DNA of 64,000 nucleotides from Magnetococcus marinus MC-1 (GTDB lineage: Bacteria > Pseudomonadota > Magnetococcia > Magnetococcales > Magnetococcaceae), in assembly GCF_000014865.1 (NCBI RefSeq), contig NC_008576.1:2881501-2945500 (forward strand), given 5' to 3'. The notes beneath the pieces were generated by a model. It was given only the letters and a program-made list of their open reading frames with translations. It had not been told where the DNA came from and ran no database searches. Of the stretch, positions 44,768 to 54,699 are shown in pieces. The translations under genes were made by a program, and so were the position numbers. The stretch's first letter is position 1; every line of letters begins with the position of its first letter.

Positions 44768-45394
44768 CTAAAACACCACCCCAGTTCCACCCAGCCCGCA
44801 ATAGCCGCCTGGGTTTTTAGCCAAATATTGTTGATGATACGCTTCTGCGTAATAAAAGGGGGGCATGGGTAAAATCTCTGTGGTGATGGTGCCTAGACCC
44901 GCACCACTCAAACGCTGCTGATAGGCATCCCGGGTTGCCAAGGCCAGGGCCAGCTCCGCCTCATGGGCCAGATAGATCCCCGAACGGTATTGCGTACCCA
45001 CATCGTTGCCCTGCTGCATCCCCTGGGTCGGATTATGCGCCTCCCAAAAGAGGCGCAGTAGCCGCTCTAAATCGGTCTGTTGCGGATCATACACCACCAA
45101 CACCACCTCATTATGGCCGGTCTTATTGGCGCACACCTCCTCATAGGTCGGATTGGGGGTATAACCCGCAGCATAACCCACCGCCGTCATGTGTACCCCT
45201 GGCTGCTGCCAAAAGCGCCGTTCCGCACCCCAAAAACAGCCCATCCCCACCAGCAGTTGCTGCATCCCCGGCCATGGCCCACGCATAGGGGTTTTCAACA
45301 CCCAATGTTGATCCTCTACCGGCATGGGTATTCCACGCCCAGGCAGGGCCTCTTGGGGGGCAACCATCGTAATTTTTTTCTTCATAAACAGCAT
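44768..45394 (-). CDS. msrA: Peptide methionine sulfoxide reductase MsrA
   Basis: Repairs oxidised methionine. The 208 residues contain the catalytic [13 protein letters not shown] and family landmarks [37 protein letters not shown] and [13 protein letters not shown]. The N-terminal [13 protein letters not shown] resembles the E. coli enzyme. ATG at 45394 follows TAGGTG by six bases. Confidence 0.96.
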   Translation of the reverse strand: MLFMKKKITMVAPQEALPGRGIPMPVEDQHWVLKTPMRGPWPGMQQLLVGMGCFWGAERRFWQQPGVHMTAVGYAAGYTPNPTYEEVCANKTGHNEVVLVVYDPQQTDLERLLRLFWEAHNPTQGMQQGNDVGTQYRSGIYLAHEAELALALATRDAYQQRLSGAGLGTITTEILPMPPFYYAEAYHQQYLAKNPGGYCGLGGTGVVF

Positions 45395-45650
45395 GGAAAA
45401 CACCTATTAACCATTAAGAGAGGGGGGCTCATGCCAAACGCCCAAAAGCCATGCATACAGAGGTTCACCCCTACAGCCCACACACAACCCATGTCTACCA
45501 ACGCCTAACGACACCACGCCCACCCGGATCAAACCGCTTTGGCTCAGGCGGGAAAGCAGGCCGAAACAGCCCTGCCAAACCGAGTTGCTCAACCACTCCG
45601 ACACCGCCATCCTTGAAACGTTCCCCCCACACACAACCTGCTCATACCAT

Positions 45651-46622
45651 TTACTCAAGCTGTTTGAGCGCCCTCACATGCCCCTGTTTGGCCGCTTTAC
45701 CCAACCACAACTTGGCCTCTGCGGCATCCTTGGGCACCATGTTCCCCCGCTCATACAACATGCCTAGATCATATTGCGCCTCGGCCACACCCCGATCTGC
45801 CGCTTTACGCAGCCAAACCAACGCCTCTTGCCGCCCATCGGTTCCAGAGCGGGGTGACATTAATGCCCGGGATAGATTATGCATCCCTGGGGCATAACCA
45901 CCCATGGCCGCTTGGCGTAACCAGCGCACCGCTTCACGCATATTGCGTTTGACCAACCGCCCATTGGCCAAATGCACCCCTATGGCATTTTGGGCAGGCG
46001 GCAATTTGGCCAGCGCCGCCTTTTGCAGCAACCGCAAACCAGCATGAATATCCTGTGCGCCACCCTTGCCGCTTAACAGCAACATGCCCAACCGATAACT
46101 ACCCATGGCATACCACACATTGGAGGCTTGCTGGTGGGCATCCCGCGCCCCACGCCAAGCCGATTTGGCCTCCAAAATGCGCCCCAACTGGTAGAAATAC
46201 CTGCCTTCTTTGGGTGCGTTTTCCACCATCTCGCGGCAAGCTGACTCCGCATCCCCTATGGTGGTCGGCTCAAGCATAACGCCTGGACTAACCCGCTGAG
46301 GATCATCGGGCGAGGCGGCCAAACGGTCGCAAAGATTGGTGGCCGCCGCATCCCCCCCCACCCCTGCCATGGGTTTAGGCGGCGTGGCAGAGGCTTGGGC
46401 AGATACAGTCGTCGAGATCGCGGGCGACTTGGCTGCGGCTTGTTGGGGAACGCGCGGGAGAGTCCGTTCTTGCCGTGGCTGCGCCGTAGCGGCCAACGCA
46501 GTAGATCTGGTATCCTCAATCACAACGATCTTGTCACGAGGTGCTACCGTGCGTACCAACATCAATGCCGCCAGTATCACCAGCAGGCTCGGAACCAAGG
46601 GAAGTCGAAAGGGGTGTGCCAT
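45651..46622 (-). CDS. Sel1-repeat protein, membrane-anchored
   Basis: A 323-residue protein with an N-terminal TM (about 8-25, LPLVPSLLVILAALMLV), a low-complexity linker, and Sel1-like TPR repeats (about 185-323: PAQNAIGVHLANGRLVKRNM; GYAPGMHNLSRAL; AEAQYDLGMLYERGNMVPKD). Sel1 proteins act as scaffolds in protein complexes, often at the envelope. ATG at 46622 chosen because it begins a clean TM; longer readings to 46682 exist. Confidence 0.85.
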   Translation of the reverse strand: MAHPFRLPLVPSLLVILAALMLVRTVAPRDKIVVIEDTRSTALAATAQPRQERTLPRVPQQAAAKSPAISTTVSAQASATPPKPMAGVGGDAAATNLCDRLAASPDDPQRVSPGVMLEPTTIGDAESACREMVENAPKEGRYFYQLGRILEAKSAWRGARDAHQQASNVWYAMGSYRLGMLLLSGKGGAQDIHAGLRLLQKAALAKLPPAQNAIGVHLANGRLVKRNMREAVRWLRQAAMGGYAPGMHNLSRALMSPRSGTDGRQEALVWLRKAADRGVAEAQYDLGMLYERGNMVPKDAAEAKLWLGKAAKQGHVRALKQLE

Positions 46623-46924
46623 GCCATTCAATCCATGGATAAACGTGAAAAGAAGTAGGTGATGACTACTCAGTACCATCACCGCAGCAGCCTACCAACG
46701 AACAAGGCAAATTTTGCACTCAGCCCCGCCCTGCCAACAGCCAAGTGCTTAGAGTAACAATATGCGGCACAGCATGAAAGCCGCCTTGGAGGCGACTTCT
46801 TTGTAAATACCGTTTTATTTTTTTGTTCCTTTTCCAAAAAAACTGTTGCAGATTGTACAGATAGTCTTACCAAACCCTATTATAAACCGCACTTTTTATC
46901 CCTTTTTAGCAGGATGAATGGACC
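46623..46924. other. Divergent intergenic region
   Basis: About 300 bp between divergent genes; AT-rich near 46800-46870 and likely to contain the two promoters. Nothing else recognised. Confidence 0.4.
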
Positions 46925-48379
46925 ATGCCGCCGCCCCAAGTAACCACCTCCTACTGGTTAGCCACGGCCCTACAAGCTGTCGATGCCCCTTGCCTGCTGC
47001 TTAACACCGATCTGCACTTACTGGGTTGGAACCATGCGATGGTGGCTTGGCTGGTGCATTTACCCGACCTCTATACTAACACCACGCTGAGCGATCTGCT
47101 TGCACCACAGGATAAGCAGGTGCTCTACCAAGGGCTACAAACGCTACGCGAGGGGCGCCATTTTACCGCGAAGGTCGAAGGGCTCCATTGGTTAACGGAA
47201 ACAGGACCCAAGCAGGTTACCCTGCATTTTTCCACCATGGCCACCCAAAACGGGTTGCCGCCCATGATGCTCTGCCATCTTCTGCTCACCCAGGAGGGCA
47301 ATCCGTCACCCAAAGAGCGCCACACAGCAAGCCAACTCAGCGAGCAGGTTGGTCGCTTGGAGCAGGCTCTAAACGACAAAAACCATTTTTTCACCCTGAT
47401 CCAGCGCAATCTACGCGAACCATTGGCAAGTACGATCAATTTATTAGAGGCCATTAATGCGGAACAGTTATTGCCCCGCGACCTGCATGAAGCCTGCGCC
47501 CAAGCGCAGCTCAATCTCAACACATTGGTGGAGATGGCCGGCTATCGCAATCGCTCCAGCCATCAACCTGCGGATGCCCTTAGCCCCGCTTTTGGCTATC
47601 TTAACACCCATCATTTAATGCAACGTGTGCTCCGCAGTTTGGCCAACCTTGCGCAAGAGCAGCACATTACCGTACTCAACCAGATAAACCCAAGTCAGCG
47701 CCTACACGGAGACCCCTATCTGCTCGACGAAGCGCTCCGCCACCTGCTTACGTTGGCAATGGATCTGAGCAGCAGCGGTGACACCCTGCATATTCTCCAA
47801 GTCGGATCAAAACTTTCATTTAGAAGCCTAGGCTTAGCCAAGCACATACCCGGCTTGGAACAGACCTTATTGCGACCGACGGACCCCAACAGACAGGGAA
47901 CCATCACCGAGTACGACACCCATTGTCGGGCCATTATTGCGGCCCATAAAGGGGAGATTCGCTTTAGCACACTCCCTGCGTTAGGGGGAGAAATCGCCAT
48001 TCTCCTACCCCACACCGATCCTGTCGTGTTACTGGTGGATGATAATGATGCCGAACGCATGCTCTTGCGCAAACCCCTTGAGGAGATCGGTCTACAGGTG
48101 TGCGAAGCCAAAGATGGCCAAGAGGCCCTGGAGATGCTCGGGCAACAGCACGTGGATATGGTCCTGACGGATGTGCGCATGCCTCGCATGGATGGTTTTA
48201 GCCTATTGCGGCAGATCCAGAGCAACCCCCTTTATGAATCCATACCAACCCTTTTATTAACCGTGGATCAAGAGAGTGATAGCCGCACACAAGCGTTTCA
48301 ACTTGGTGCCGTGGATTTTGTCAATAAACCCATCCAGTTTCATGATTTAATCCCCCGCATTAGACGCTTTTTGGGGTGA
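46925..48379 (+). CDS. Degenerate PAS/kinase-like protein with C-terminal receiver
   Basis: A 484-residue protein: PAS-like N-terminus (about 10-120, LLNTDLHLLGWNHAMVAWLV), a coiled stretch, a kinase-like core and a full receiver (about 365-484: VLLVDDNDAERMLLRKPL, MVLTDVRMPRMDGF, FVNKPIQF). In the kinase-like part the usual HELRTPL box is NLREPLAS, with no phosphoacceptor His, and the N and G boxes are not recognisable. It is therefore probably not an active kinase but a sensory response regulator. Confidence 0.85.
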   Translation: MPPPQVTTSYWLATALQAVDAPCLLLNTDLHLLGWNHAMVAWLVHLPDLYTNTTLSDLLAPQDKQVLYQGLQTLREGRHFTAKVEGLHWLTETGPKQVTLHFSTMATQNGLPPMMLCHLLLTQEGNPSPKERHTASQLSEQVGRLEQALNDKNHFFTLIQRNLREPLASTINLLEAINAEQLLPRDLHEACAQAQLNLNTLVEMAGYRNRSSHQPADALSPAFGYLNTHHLMQRVLRSLANLAQEQHITVLNQINPSQRLHGDPYLLDEALRHLLTLAMDLSSSGDTLHILQVGSKLSFRSLGLAKHIPGLEQTLLRPTDPNRQGTITEYDTHCRAIIAAHKGEIRFSTLPALGGEIAILLPHTDPVVLLVDDNDAERMLLRKPLEEIGLQVCEAKDGQEALEMLGQQHVDMVLTDVRMPRMDGFSLLRQIQSNPLYESIPTLLLTVDQESDSRTQAFQLGAVDFVNKPIQFHDLIPRIRRFLG

Positions 48380-48436
48380 CATGATGATGCTTTTTAGCCC
48401 CGCTCACGGGAGGGCAAACGCCCAGGGAGTTAAGCG

Positions 48437-48979
48437 ATGCTCATCGACTTTTCCACCCAAAGCCCTGGTGCCATTTACCATTTAATGACCCAGACTTTAA
48501 TCCCACCTCCCATCGCTTGGGTATTGAGCGAAAACGAGAATGCCGCGATTAATTAGCCCCCTTCTCCTATTTTACCGGCAGTACCAGCCCCCCTCTATTG
48601 ATGTTGTCGGTGGGCAAAAAGAGCGATGGCAGCCCCAAAGATAGCCGCTTAACTCTTTTGCAACGTATTTATTTTCCCGTACATATTCCGCGCACCCATC
48701 AGGCTATGCAGGTGAAAGCCAGCGCAGTTCCTCTGCCAGCGGGGGTATCTGAAGTTACCCACCCCGCAAACCCTCTTATTTGGGCAAATCCACGCGTGCT
48801 ATGTGGAAGAGAGCCTCATCACCCACGACAGCCAGGGGCGTCTGACCGTAGCAGCCCAGCAGGTAGAGCCTCTAGCTCGTCTGGGAGCGGGCTTTATAGG
48901 CGGCCTGGTGCACCTTTTCCTGCCCCACATCTATAATGTTACAGGGCAGTGGGAACCCTTTTGTGCGCATGGGCTCTGA
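48437..48979 (+). pseudogene. Flavin reductase-like (DIM6/NTAB) pseudogene
   Basis: Starts MLIDFSTQSPGAIYHLMTQT and reads LIPPPIAWVLSENENAAIN, then hits TAG. The next frame continues APFSYFTGSTSPPLLMLSVG and KKSDGSPKDSRLT, both family-typical. Later the coding sense moves again to HACYVEESLITHDSQGRL and ends at 48979. At least two frameshifts break what was an FMN-binding flavin reductase domain. Confidence 0.8.
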
Positions 48980-49024
48980 ATAGTGGAGTGTTGGCATTTT
49001 CACCTTTAATCAAAGGATCGCGGC

Positions 49025-49231
49025 ATGGCATTTATGAATGATGAGCTACCTGAACAGGTCCGTGATCTGCTGGAAGGGCAAGATTACCAGCAGATTAGCG
49101 AAGCCCACAAAGATCAGTTAGTAACCCTCATTCAGCAACGCTTGGGCCGCATGAAATGGGTGGATGAACATGTTATTGCCACCGATTTAATGTTGCTGCA
49201 AATGGAAAAGCCCGAGCTGTTTGACAGCTAA
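49025..49231 (+). CDS. Small hypothetical protein
   Basis: A 68-residue acidic, helical protein (MAFMNDELPEQVRDLLEGQD at the start). AAAGGATCGCGGC precedes the ATG, with AAAGG about eight bases away. No recognised domain or TM. Codon use is like neighbouring genes, so it is likely real. Confidence 0.65.
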   Translation: MAFMNDELPEQVRDLLEGQDYQQISEAHKDQLVTLIQQRLGRMKWVDEHVIATDLMLLQMEKPELFDS

Positions 49232-49623
49232 ACCCAGCGTCACTCAAGCTGCTCCACATCCCAGCTCTGACCCTTAGGTGGTGTGCGGCTTGTTACCCAT
49301 GCCCCCGTGTCACACCCTCCGCCGTTTGGCCCCCTTGGCATGGGCCAATAAGGTAAGCTGGCACATCCTTAAAGACGGTCCGGCTCAAATCACCCAAGCA
49401 GTGATGCCCTTCGACCCAGGGCCTAGACAGCGCTCTCCTTGATATGTATCACGATTTTTTCCGCTTCGACCCGCCATATGGGCGAAAGCGACACGGCCAT
49501 AAGCAACGATTGTGATAAAAACGCGAGGAATCCCCCATGAAAATGGGTTGATTTATTGCCCTCCTTCTGCGAAGTTGGCACTGCATTGCCCCCCACAGCG
49601 ACGATGATGACAAAGGCAACTCG
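49232..49623. other. Intergenic region before SIS gene
   Basis: About 390 bp. It contains only very short readings (for example 23 codons from 49444) that I cannot support. A promoter for the SIS gene is expected here. Confidence 0.4.
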
Positions 49624-50220
49624 ATGTCCGCAACGGTTTCCCACTGGTTGGATAAGCTGCAAGAGTCCCTACAACAGACCAACTGCCACCTCCAAGGCCG
49701 TCCCTGCTCACGGCAGCGTGGCTTTGAGCGCACGCAGCAGCTGCTGGAAAAACAGCAACAGCAAAGTGGCCAGATATGGTGGATTGGCAATGGCGGCAGC
49801 AACGCCCTGTGCAGTCATTTAAGTCAGGATATGATTAACAAGCTGGCCTTGCGTTCCCACACCTTTAGTGATGCCAGTTTGCTTACCTGCATGGCCAACG
49901 ACAATGGCTATGCGGCGGTTTTTTTGGAGCCCTTAAAAAAGTTGGCCCGCCCAGGTGACCTGCTTATTGCCATTTCCAGCTCGGGCAACTCGGAAAATAT
50001 TTTATGCTGCGGCCAGTGGGCCTTGGACAATGGGCTGGATTTAATCACCCTCTCTGCCTTTGCCCCAGACAACGCTTTGTGGCAACTCCCGGCACAGGTG
50101 GCTTTTCACCTACCCTGCACCCTTTATGGGCATGCTGAGGTCGGTCATGAGGCACTGCTGCACGGCATCATTGAGACGCTCTGGCTTAACCAGCACCGGC
50201 AGCCCACCCCCCAGCCATAG
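49624..50220 (+). CDS. SIS domain sugar-phosphate isomerase (GmhA-like)
   Basis: A 198-residue SIS protein: WWIGNGGSNALCSHLSQDMI (phosphosugar loop), LTCMANDNGY, and LLIAISSSGNSENILCCGQW. Similar to phosphoheptose isomerase, acting in ADP-heptose synthesis, but with sequence divergence from the other GmhA-like protein at 62127-62753. The ATG follows CAACTCG without a strong ribosome site. Confidence 0.85.
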   Translation: MSATVSHWLDKLQESLQQTNCHLQGRPCSRQRGFERTQQLLEKQQQQSGQIWWIGNGGSNALCSHLSQDMINKLALRSHTFSDASLLTCMANDNGYAAVFLEPLKKLARPGDLLIAISSSGNSENILCCGQWALDNGLDLITLSAFAPDNALWQLPAQVAFHLPCTLYGHAEVGHEALLHGIIETLWLNQHRQPTPQP

Positions 50221-50256
50221 AACAACGTCGAGCAGACCCGGCCAAAAAAATATGGC

Positions 50257-51363
50257 TCAGGGATTGCCGCGTAGCGGCTTCGTCCGCCCCAAGCGGGGCT
50301 GTTGGGCATATTTACGGGCGGCCAACCAAGTGGTAATGGGCAGGGCCAATGTCAAAGCAAAGCCGCCACTTAGGGTACGCACCAGCACCTCTTGCACCAC
50401 TTGGCTGTTAAGACTGACCCAGAGGGGTAGGCTTTGGTCGTAAAGTGCTAAAATCAGTAGAGGCAAGCCCGCTCCTACGTAGGCCAAAGCCAGGGTATTG
50501 ATCATCCCGACCAGATACTCCCGCCCCGCTAACAGTGACGCTTGATAGAGCTCTATGGTACCCATGCGCGGGTGATTGAGCGCCATATCTTCCACCACGG
50601 CCGCTTGTGCCCAGGTCACATCATCCAGCACGCCGATGCAACCCAGCAGGATCGCTCCAAGAAACAGCCCCCGCATATCCAAATTTTTCAGCACCCCAAA
50701 GTTGCTGTAAAGCCCCACTTCACTGCCTGCACCATCCAAGCCTAAGATCCAAACCGTTACCCAGGCAAAGAGGGCAGCCGTGAGCAGCGCCAGCACCGCC
50801 CCTTGCGCGGCGATGGCACTGCGCATGGTCACGCCATGGCCCACCACGATGAGCACCACAACCAGCAAGATCGCGGTACCCAAACAGAGCCAAAAGGGGT
50901 TCCAACCTTGCAGCAGCAGTGGGGTCATAAAGACAAAAATGGTCGCCAAGCTAAAGCCCATGGCAAACAGCGCAAAAGCGCCATGAATGCCACACACCAG
51001 AGCCACCACCACCAAGAACAGCACACCAATCAACCACCAGCCATGACGCCGGTCTTGATCAAAATAACTGCACTGTTCACCATTGCAACTCAGGATGATA
51101 GAGTCCCCCACATTGAGCGTTTGGGGCATCAACTCTGGCGTTGCGGGATCGGCAAACAGCTCAAACCCAGTGGGCACACCTTCGTCTTGGAGCAGTGCCT
51201 TAACATGCCAGCTCTGCACCTGTCGTTCGGGGAGTTTACCGGTTGAGGCAATCTCAACCACCACCGCAGCCTGATAGCGCCCCTCACTAAAGAGGTCTGC
51301 TTTAGCCTCAGCAGGCCACCCCCATGCCAGCACCATACAGAGCCAAAATAAGCGTTGCATCAT
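50257..51363 (-). CDS. YibE/F-like membrane protein
   Basis: A 368-residue polytopic protein with signal peptide (MQRLFWLCMVLAWGWPAEAKA), an exported N-terminal domain (about 22-120) and eight or so TM segments with YibE/F landmarks (GCIGVLDDVTWAQAAVVEDM, LAGREYLVGMINTLALAYVG). Function unknown; a transporter role has been suggested. Start at ATG 51363 with GGAGTGGGG upstream; the adjacent ATG at 51360 is equally possible. Confidence 0.88.
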   Translation of the reverse strand: MMQRLFWLCMVLAWGWPAEAKADLFSEGRYQAAVVVEIASTGKLPERQVQSWHVKALLQDEGVPTGFELFADPATPELMPQTLNVGDSIILSCNGEQCSYFDQDRRHGWWLIGVLFLVVVALVCGIHGAFALFAMGFSLATIFVFMTPLLLQGWNPFWLCLGTAILLVVVLIVVGHGVTMRSAIAAQGAVLALLTAALFAWVTVWILGLDGAGSEVGLYSNFGVLKNLDMRGLFLGAILLGCIGVLDDVTWAQAAVVEDMALNHPRMGTIELYQASLLAGREYLVGMINTLALAYVGAGLPLLILALYDQSLPLWVSLNSQVVQEVLVRTLSGGFALTLALPITTWLAARKYAQQPRLGRTKPLRGNP

Positions 51364-52300
51364 TCCCCACTCCACCGACCTATACATTACCATTAACCCT
51401 TTACCACCTCCAACAAAACACCCCGGCAACAAAACACCCTGGCAACAAAACACCCTGGCAAGCGGCACCCCCATGCCCTCTGTTACGAACGTGGGGGGTT
51501 AACATAGCATGTAACAGCTTGGTAACGCCATATGTACCGCATCCCCACCCCACCAGCGCCACGCAAACACCCCCGCCTAAAAGGCCATCCGCTGGGCACC
51601 TGGCACCCCCATGCTCATTTTTTACCAATGAATAATTTTTATTATATTTATCTGACACTTTTTCCTTGAGTTTGGATGCTGTGCTGGGTTGGAGCCATCC
51701 ATTTACCAATTTTTTAGATCGTTAACAAACCATTAAAATAGTTACCAAGCGCCCCGCCCCTTGGGATGATGCCAAAACCAGCGCTGCCGGCTACCCTTTA
51801 GAAATCGTTCACAAGGCTCATGATCCGCATACTCTCTATTTATTTCATCATGTTAGCCTGTTTATAACGAACCTAAAAATCGCAAACACCACGTTAACCT
51901 AGCCAAACGAGAGGTTGATTCAGCCCACATACACCTATCTTATATGATCTATGACCAACAACAAACTTGTATCAGAAATTCATAACGATTTAATAAAAAT
52001 CTAATGATTGATATTTTTTCTTTCTCACTGGCCGCCAATGGTGTACAAATGAGATAGAATGCGATCAAGGTAGCGTGTGGGAAATGATGCAGCTACTCGT
52101 ACGGGTATCCTGCCAACGACCGCCTCGGATCGGTCGCTGGCCGTGAAATACTCTTTTCATTTTCAGGTATGCCAGTAGCTCCACCATTCATGTGGCGATC
52201 ATTTATCGCACACGATATCTCTATAAAACGCATTGAGCTATCTGCTTACAGCGGTAGCCAAAAAAAGCTCATTCAAACCCCTTTTAATAAGAGCAAGCAT
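51364..52300. other. Long intergenic region upstream of XRE regulator
   Basis: About 940 bp. It contains three tandem 16-bp repeats (51411-51458) and an AT-rich stretch from 51640 to 52060. No ORF here has a ribosome site or recognisable product. Operator sites for the downstream regulator may lie near 52030-52160 but none is clear to me. Confidence 0.5.
51411..51458. repeat. Three tandem 16-bp repeats
   Basis: CAACAAAACACCCYGG occurs three times head to tail (51411, 51427, 51443), the first copy with C at the variable base. Function unknown. Confidence 0.9.
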
Positions 52301-52861
52301 ATGAAAAAATCGAGTTCTCTAACCCTTACTCAAGACCCCAAACCTCATGCTCTCAACGGCCATATGGTCGGTTTAGGTATGCGCATTGCCCAAGTGGCCG
52401 AGGCTGTTGGCGGCAAGAAAAAGCTTTCCGAACTGATTGATATTTCCGAGGCCCACCTCTACCGCTACATTTCGGGAAAAAGCCAGCCAACCGTCGGCCC
52501 ACTATTGGCCATTGCCCGTGCCGCCAATGTCTCCATTGATTGGTTGGTAACGGGCGCCGTTCATCCCCTGAACACCCCTTTTAACAAGTCAATTTCCAGC
52601 TCAGGGGGGCGCGGCAACAAGCAGGGGAATGGCGTCAAAGGCTATCCAGAAATTGACCCTCAAATGCTGTTGACCACCCTGCAATCGTTGGAAAACTACA
52701 CACAAACCCAGGCTCAAAACCTACGACCGGGTGTGCTCCATGATCTGCTCTTGGCGGTTTGTAAACAGCACGTGGACCGACTACGGGCCAGCGCAGGCAT
52801 AAACAACCCGCACCAGTTAGACATAAAAGCGTTTGAAGAGACCATTCGGCTGGCCTTGTAA
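52301..52861 (+). CDS. XRE-family HTH regulator (phage-repressor-like)
   Basis: A 186-residue protein with an XRE/Cro helix-turn-helix (about 25-85: MRIAQVAEAVGGKKKLSELI, DISEAHLYRYISGKSQPTVG, PLLAIARAANVSIDWLVTG). This is the DNA-binding half of Mu/lambda-type repressors. The C-terminal half has no LexA/CI peptidase motif. ATG at 52301 fits the first structured residues; a longer reading to 52169 has no ribosome site. Confidence 0.85.
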   Translation: MKKSSSLTLTQDPKPHALNGHMVGLGMRIAQVAEAVGGKKKLSELIDISEAHLYRYISGKSQPTVGPLLAIARAANVSIDWLVTGAVHPLNTPFNKSISSSGGRGNKQGNGVKGYPEIDPQMLLTTLQSLENYTQTQAQNLRPGVLHDLLLAVCKQHVDRLRASAGINNPHQLDIKAFEETIRLAL

Positions 52862-53008
52862 GAGGGTCTCAACCCCATAGTCGGTAAACCGTGCGCCCTG
52901 CGCACAACGTTTCTATTTAGGTATGCAGGGCGCTCTAGACGCAAAGAACGTGACCCAGCCCCTATAAACGAGGCTGGGCGGAGGGATCTAAGCAACCAAA
53001 CCCGCGTC

Positions 53009-53075
53009 GCCCCCAAATTGGGGGGCACCTGGTCACCCCCAAATTGGGGGGCACCTGGTCACCCCCAACAGATTT
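53009..53075. repeat. Tandem ~26-bp repeats containing an inverted repeat
   Basis: The unit CCCCCAAATTGGGGGGCACC plus TGGTCA occurs twice, and CCCCCAA begins a third partial copy. Each unit contains the palindrome CCCCCAAATTGGGGG with one unpaired centre base. Lies in a 360-bp intergenic space between the XRE gene and the kinase-like gene. Confidence 0.85.
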
Positions 53076-53221
53076 GACCAACCACCGCCATGACATCATT
53101 CCATAGATTTTTGGGGTTGAACGGGGTTTTGGCAAACAGCATCTCCCCTTTACCAAAGCGTGTTGTTTTTAAAAACAGGCGCATGATTAACCTTAGCGCT
53201 CCGTTCCATTAGAGGCTCTTT

Positions 53222-54352
53222 ATGGGTGATCATGAAATTCTTCTTTTTCCCAAAGCGGCACCACCCAGCATTGCGTTCTCTCGTCAGCAGCGTGCTACGA
53301 TTCTGTTATTAACACCCGCATCCCCCCCCAAAGCGCCCTACTTTTGGTTTCGTCTGCTCAGCGCCCTCGAATACGCCCTTGCTCAAGCTGGTTGGCAAAC
53401 ACTGCGCTGGACAGCCCCCCCCACCAGCACCACCGCACCCCTATGGCATACTGGCCAATTACAACTCCAAATGGCCTGGAGCAAACCCCCAGCATGGTGG
53501 GAAAACCACACACAACAGCCGCCGCTGCGCTTACGCTTGAAGCTACAACAGGGTGCATGGCAACTGCTTGACTTAACCACACGCCAACCGCTTTTTACCT
53601 GTTTGGTTAACCAAAGCAGCCAAGCTACAGAGCTTGTTTTCCAGCATATTACCCAAGCTTTACACCAGCAACAGCAGCAACAGATTACCCAACAGATGCA
53701 GCACCTTATTCCACCGCAAAAAAGCGACACCTACCCCATGCATCCCACAGAGGGTATCCATCAAACCCTCGCTAAGCTGGATCAAGACCTGCACAGTTTG
53801 GGACAACAACTTGAACACCTGCTTGAGAGCCCTCCCCACCCCCTCCTGGAGGATCGCCACCGCCCAGGCCGCCAAGCCTTACTGCGTAGTTTATTGCATG
53901 AAGTACAACATGGCTTAAATCGCTTTGGCAAACTCCAATCCCTCCTAAAAAGCCACTTGAGCCATCTCCAACGAGACGCCCCTAAACAGCACCTGCACAG
54001 TTTGCTGGCCGATGCCATTGGTCACTTGTCCCAACGGTTACCCAAACGCATTTTGTGGTCCGATACATTGCACCACTTCCCCCCCCTACCCGCGACGGAA
54101 CAATTGGGGCAACGCCAGTTGCAACTGGCGTTAAGCGCACTGTTTCATCATGTTGCCCCCCACGGTGAGGTTGCCATACAAGGCCAACTGCATGCCCATG
54201 GTATCCTGCTTATTCTATCCGGTTGGCCAGACCGCGCGCGTTTTCTGGAACCCGAAGCACTGCCTTGCAACCTGCATCAGGAGGGCATACAACGCTTCGA
54301 TTTTGGCGCGCAAGGCCTGCACTACGCGATTTTTTTCCAAACCAGCCTCTAA
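53222..54352 (+). CDS. Histidine-kinase-like protein lacking clear catalytic boxes
   Basis: A 376-residue Gln/His/Leu-rich soluble protein. The middle (about 215-270) resembles a dimerisation helix with ALLRSLLHEVQHGLNRFGKL, and the C-terminal part (265-376) a degenerate ATPase-like fold (LADAIGHLSQRLPKRILWSD and LALSALFHHVAPHGEV). N- and G-boxes are not clear. The receiver gene lies 350 bp downstream, so a signalling role is plausible. Confidence 0.7.
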   Translation: MGDHEILLFPKAAPPSIAFSRQQRATILLLTPASPPKAPYFWFRLLSALEYALAQAGWQTLRWTAPPTSTTAPLWHTGQLQLQMAWSKPPAWWENHTQQPPLRLRLKLQQGAWQLLDLTTRQPLFTCLVNQSSQATELVFQHITQALHQQQQQQITQQMQHLIPPQKSDTYPMHPTEGIHQTLAKLDQDLHSLGQQLEHLLESPPHPLLEDRHRPGRQALLRSLLHEVQHGLNRFGKLQSLLKSHLSHLQRDAPKQHLHSLLADAIGHLSQRLPKRILWSDTLHHFPPLPATEQLGQRQLQLALSALFHHVAPHGEVAIQGQLHAHGILLILSGWPDRARFLEPEALPCNLHQEGIQRFDFGAQGLHYAIFFQTSL

Positions 54353-54699
54353 ACGTGCCCGCCCGCCATCCAGACATCGGGCCACGGCTTTGGTAATGGT
54401 TTAGCCGTTCCAAGCCCGCACCCTTTTTTTATCCCCCTCCTTCAACAGGTGGCCGCCGCGCAGGCTTCATCCGAGGAGAGCTCTCCTATTGGGAAACGAC
54501 CATCTGGGGCGCCACCGCCATGCCTGCGGGGATCGTTGCTGGTTTATGTAAAAAGCCGCAAACCAGCACCTTGTCGCGATTTTTTACTGATCACGTTGTC
54601 ACAATCCGCTACACTAACACCCTGTCGTTCTAACGGCTAAGCCCGCAGCCAAAGGCTGCGACATGGACGCCCTTATCCACCCCCACGAAGGCCCCCTCC
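54353..54699. other. Intergenic region with small hairpin
   Basis: About 350 bp. CGCAGCC AAA GGCTGCG (about 54644-54660) forms a short hairpin without a T-run, 40 bp before the receiver gene. No ORF is supported. Confidence 0.4.

Noticed and set aside
48437-48560. Reading the 38-codon MLIDFSTQ ORF as an independent small gene
   Set aside because: Its sequence is the start of a flavin-reductase domain that continues in other frames, so it is a pseudogene piece.
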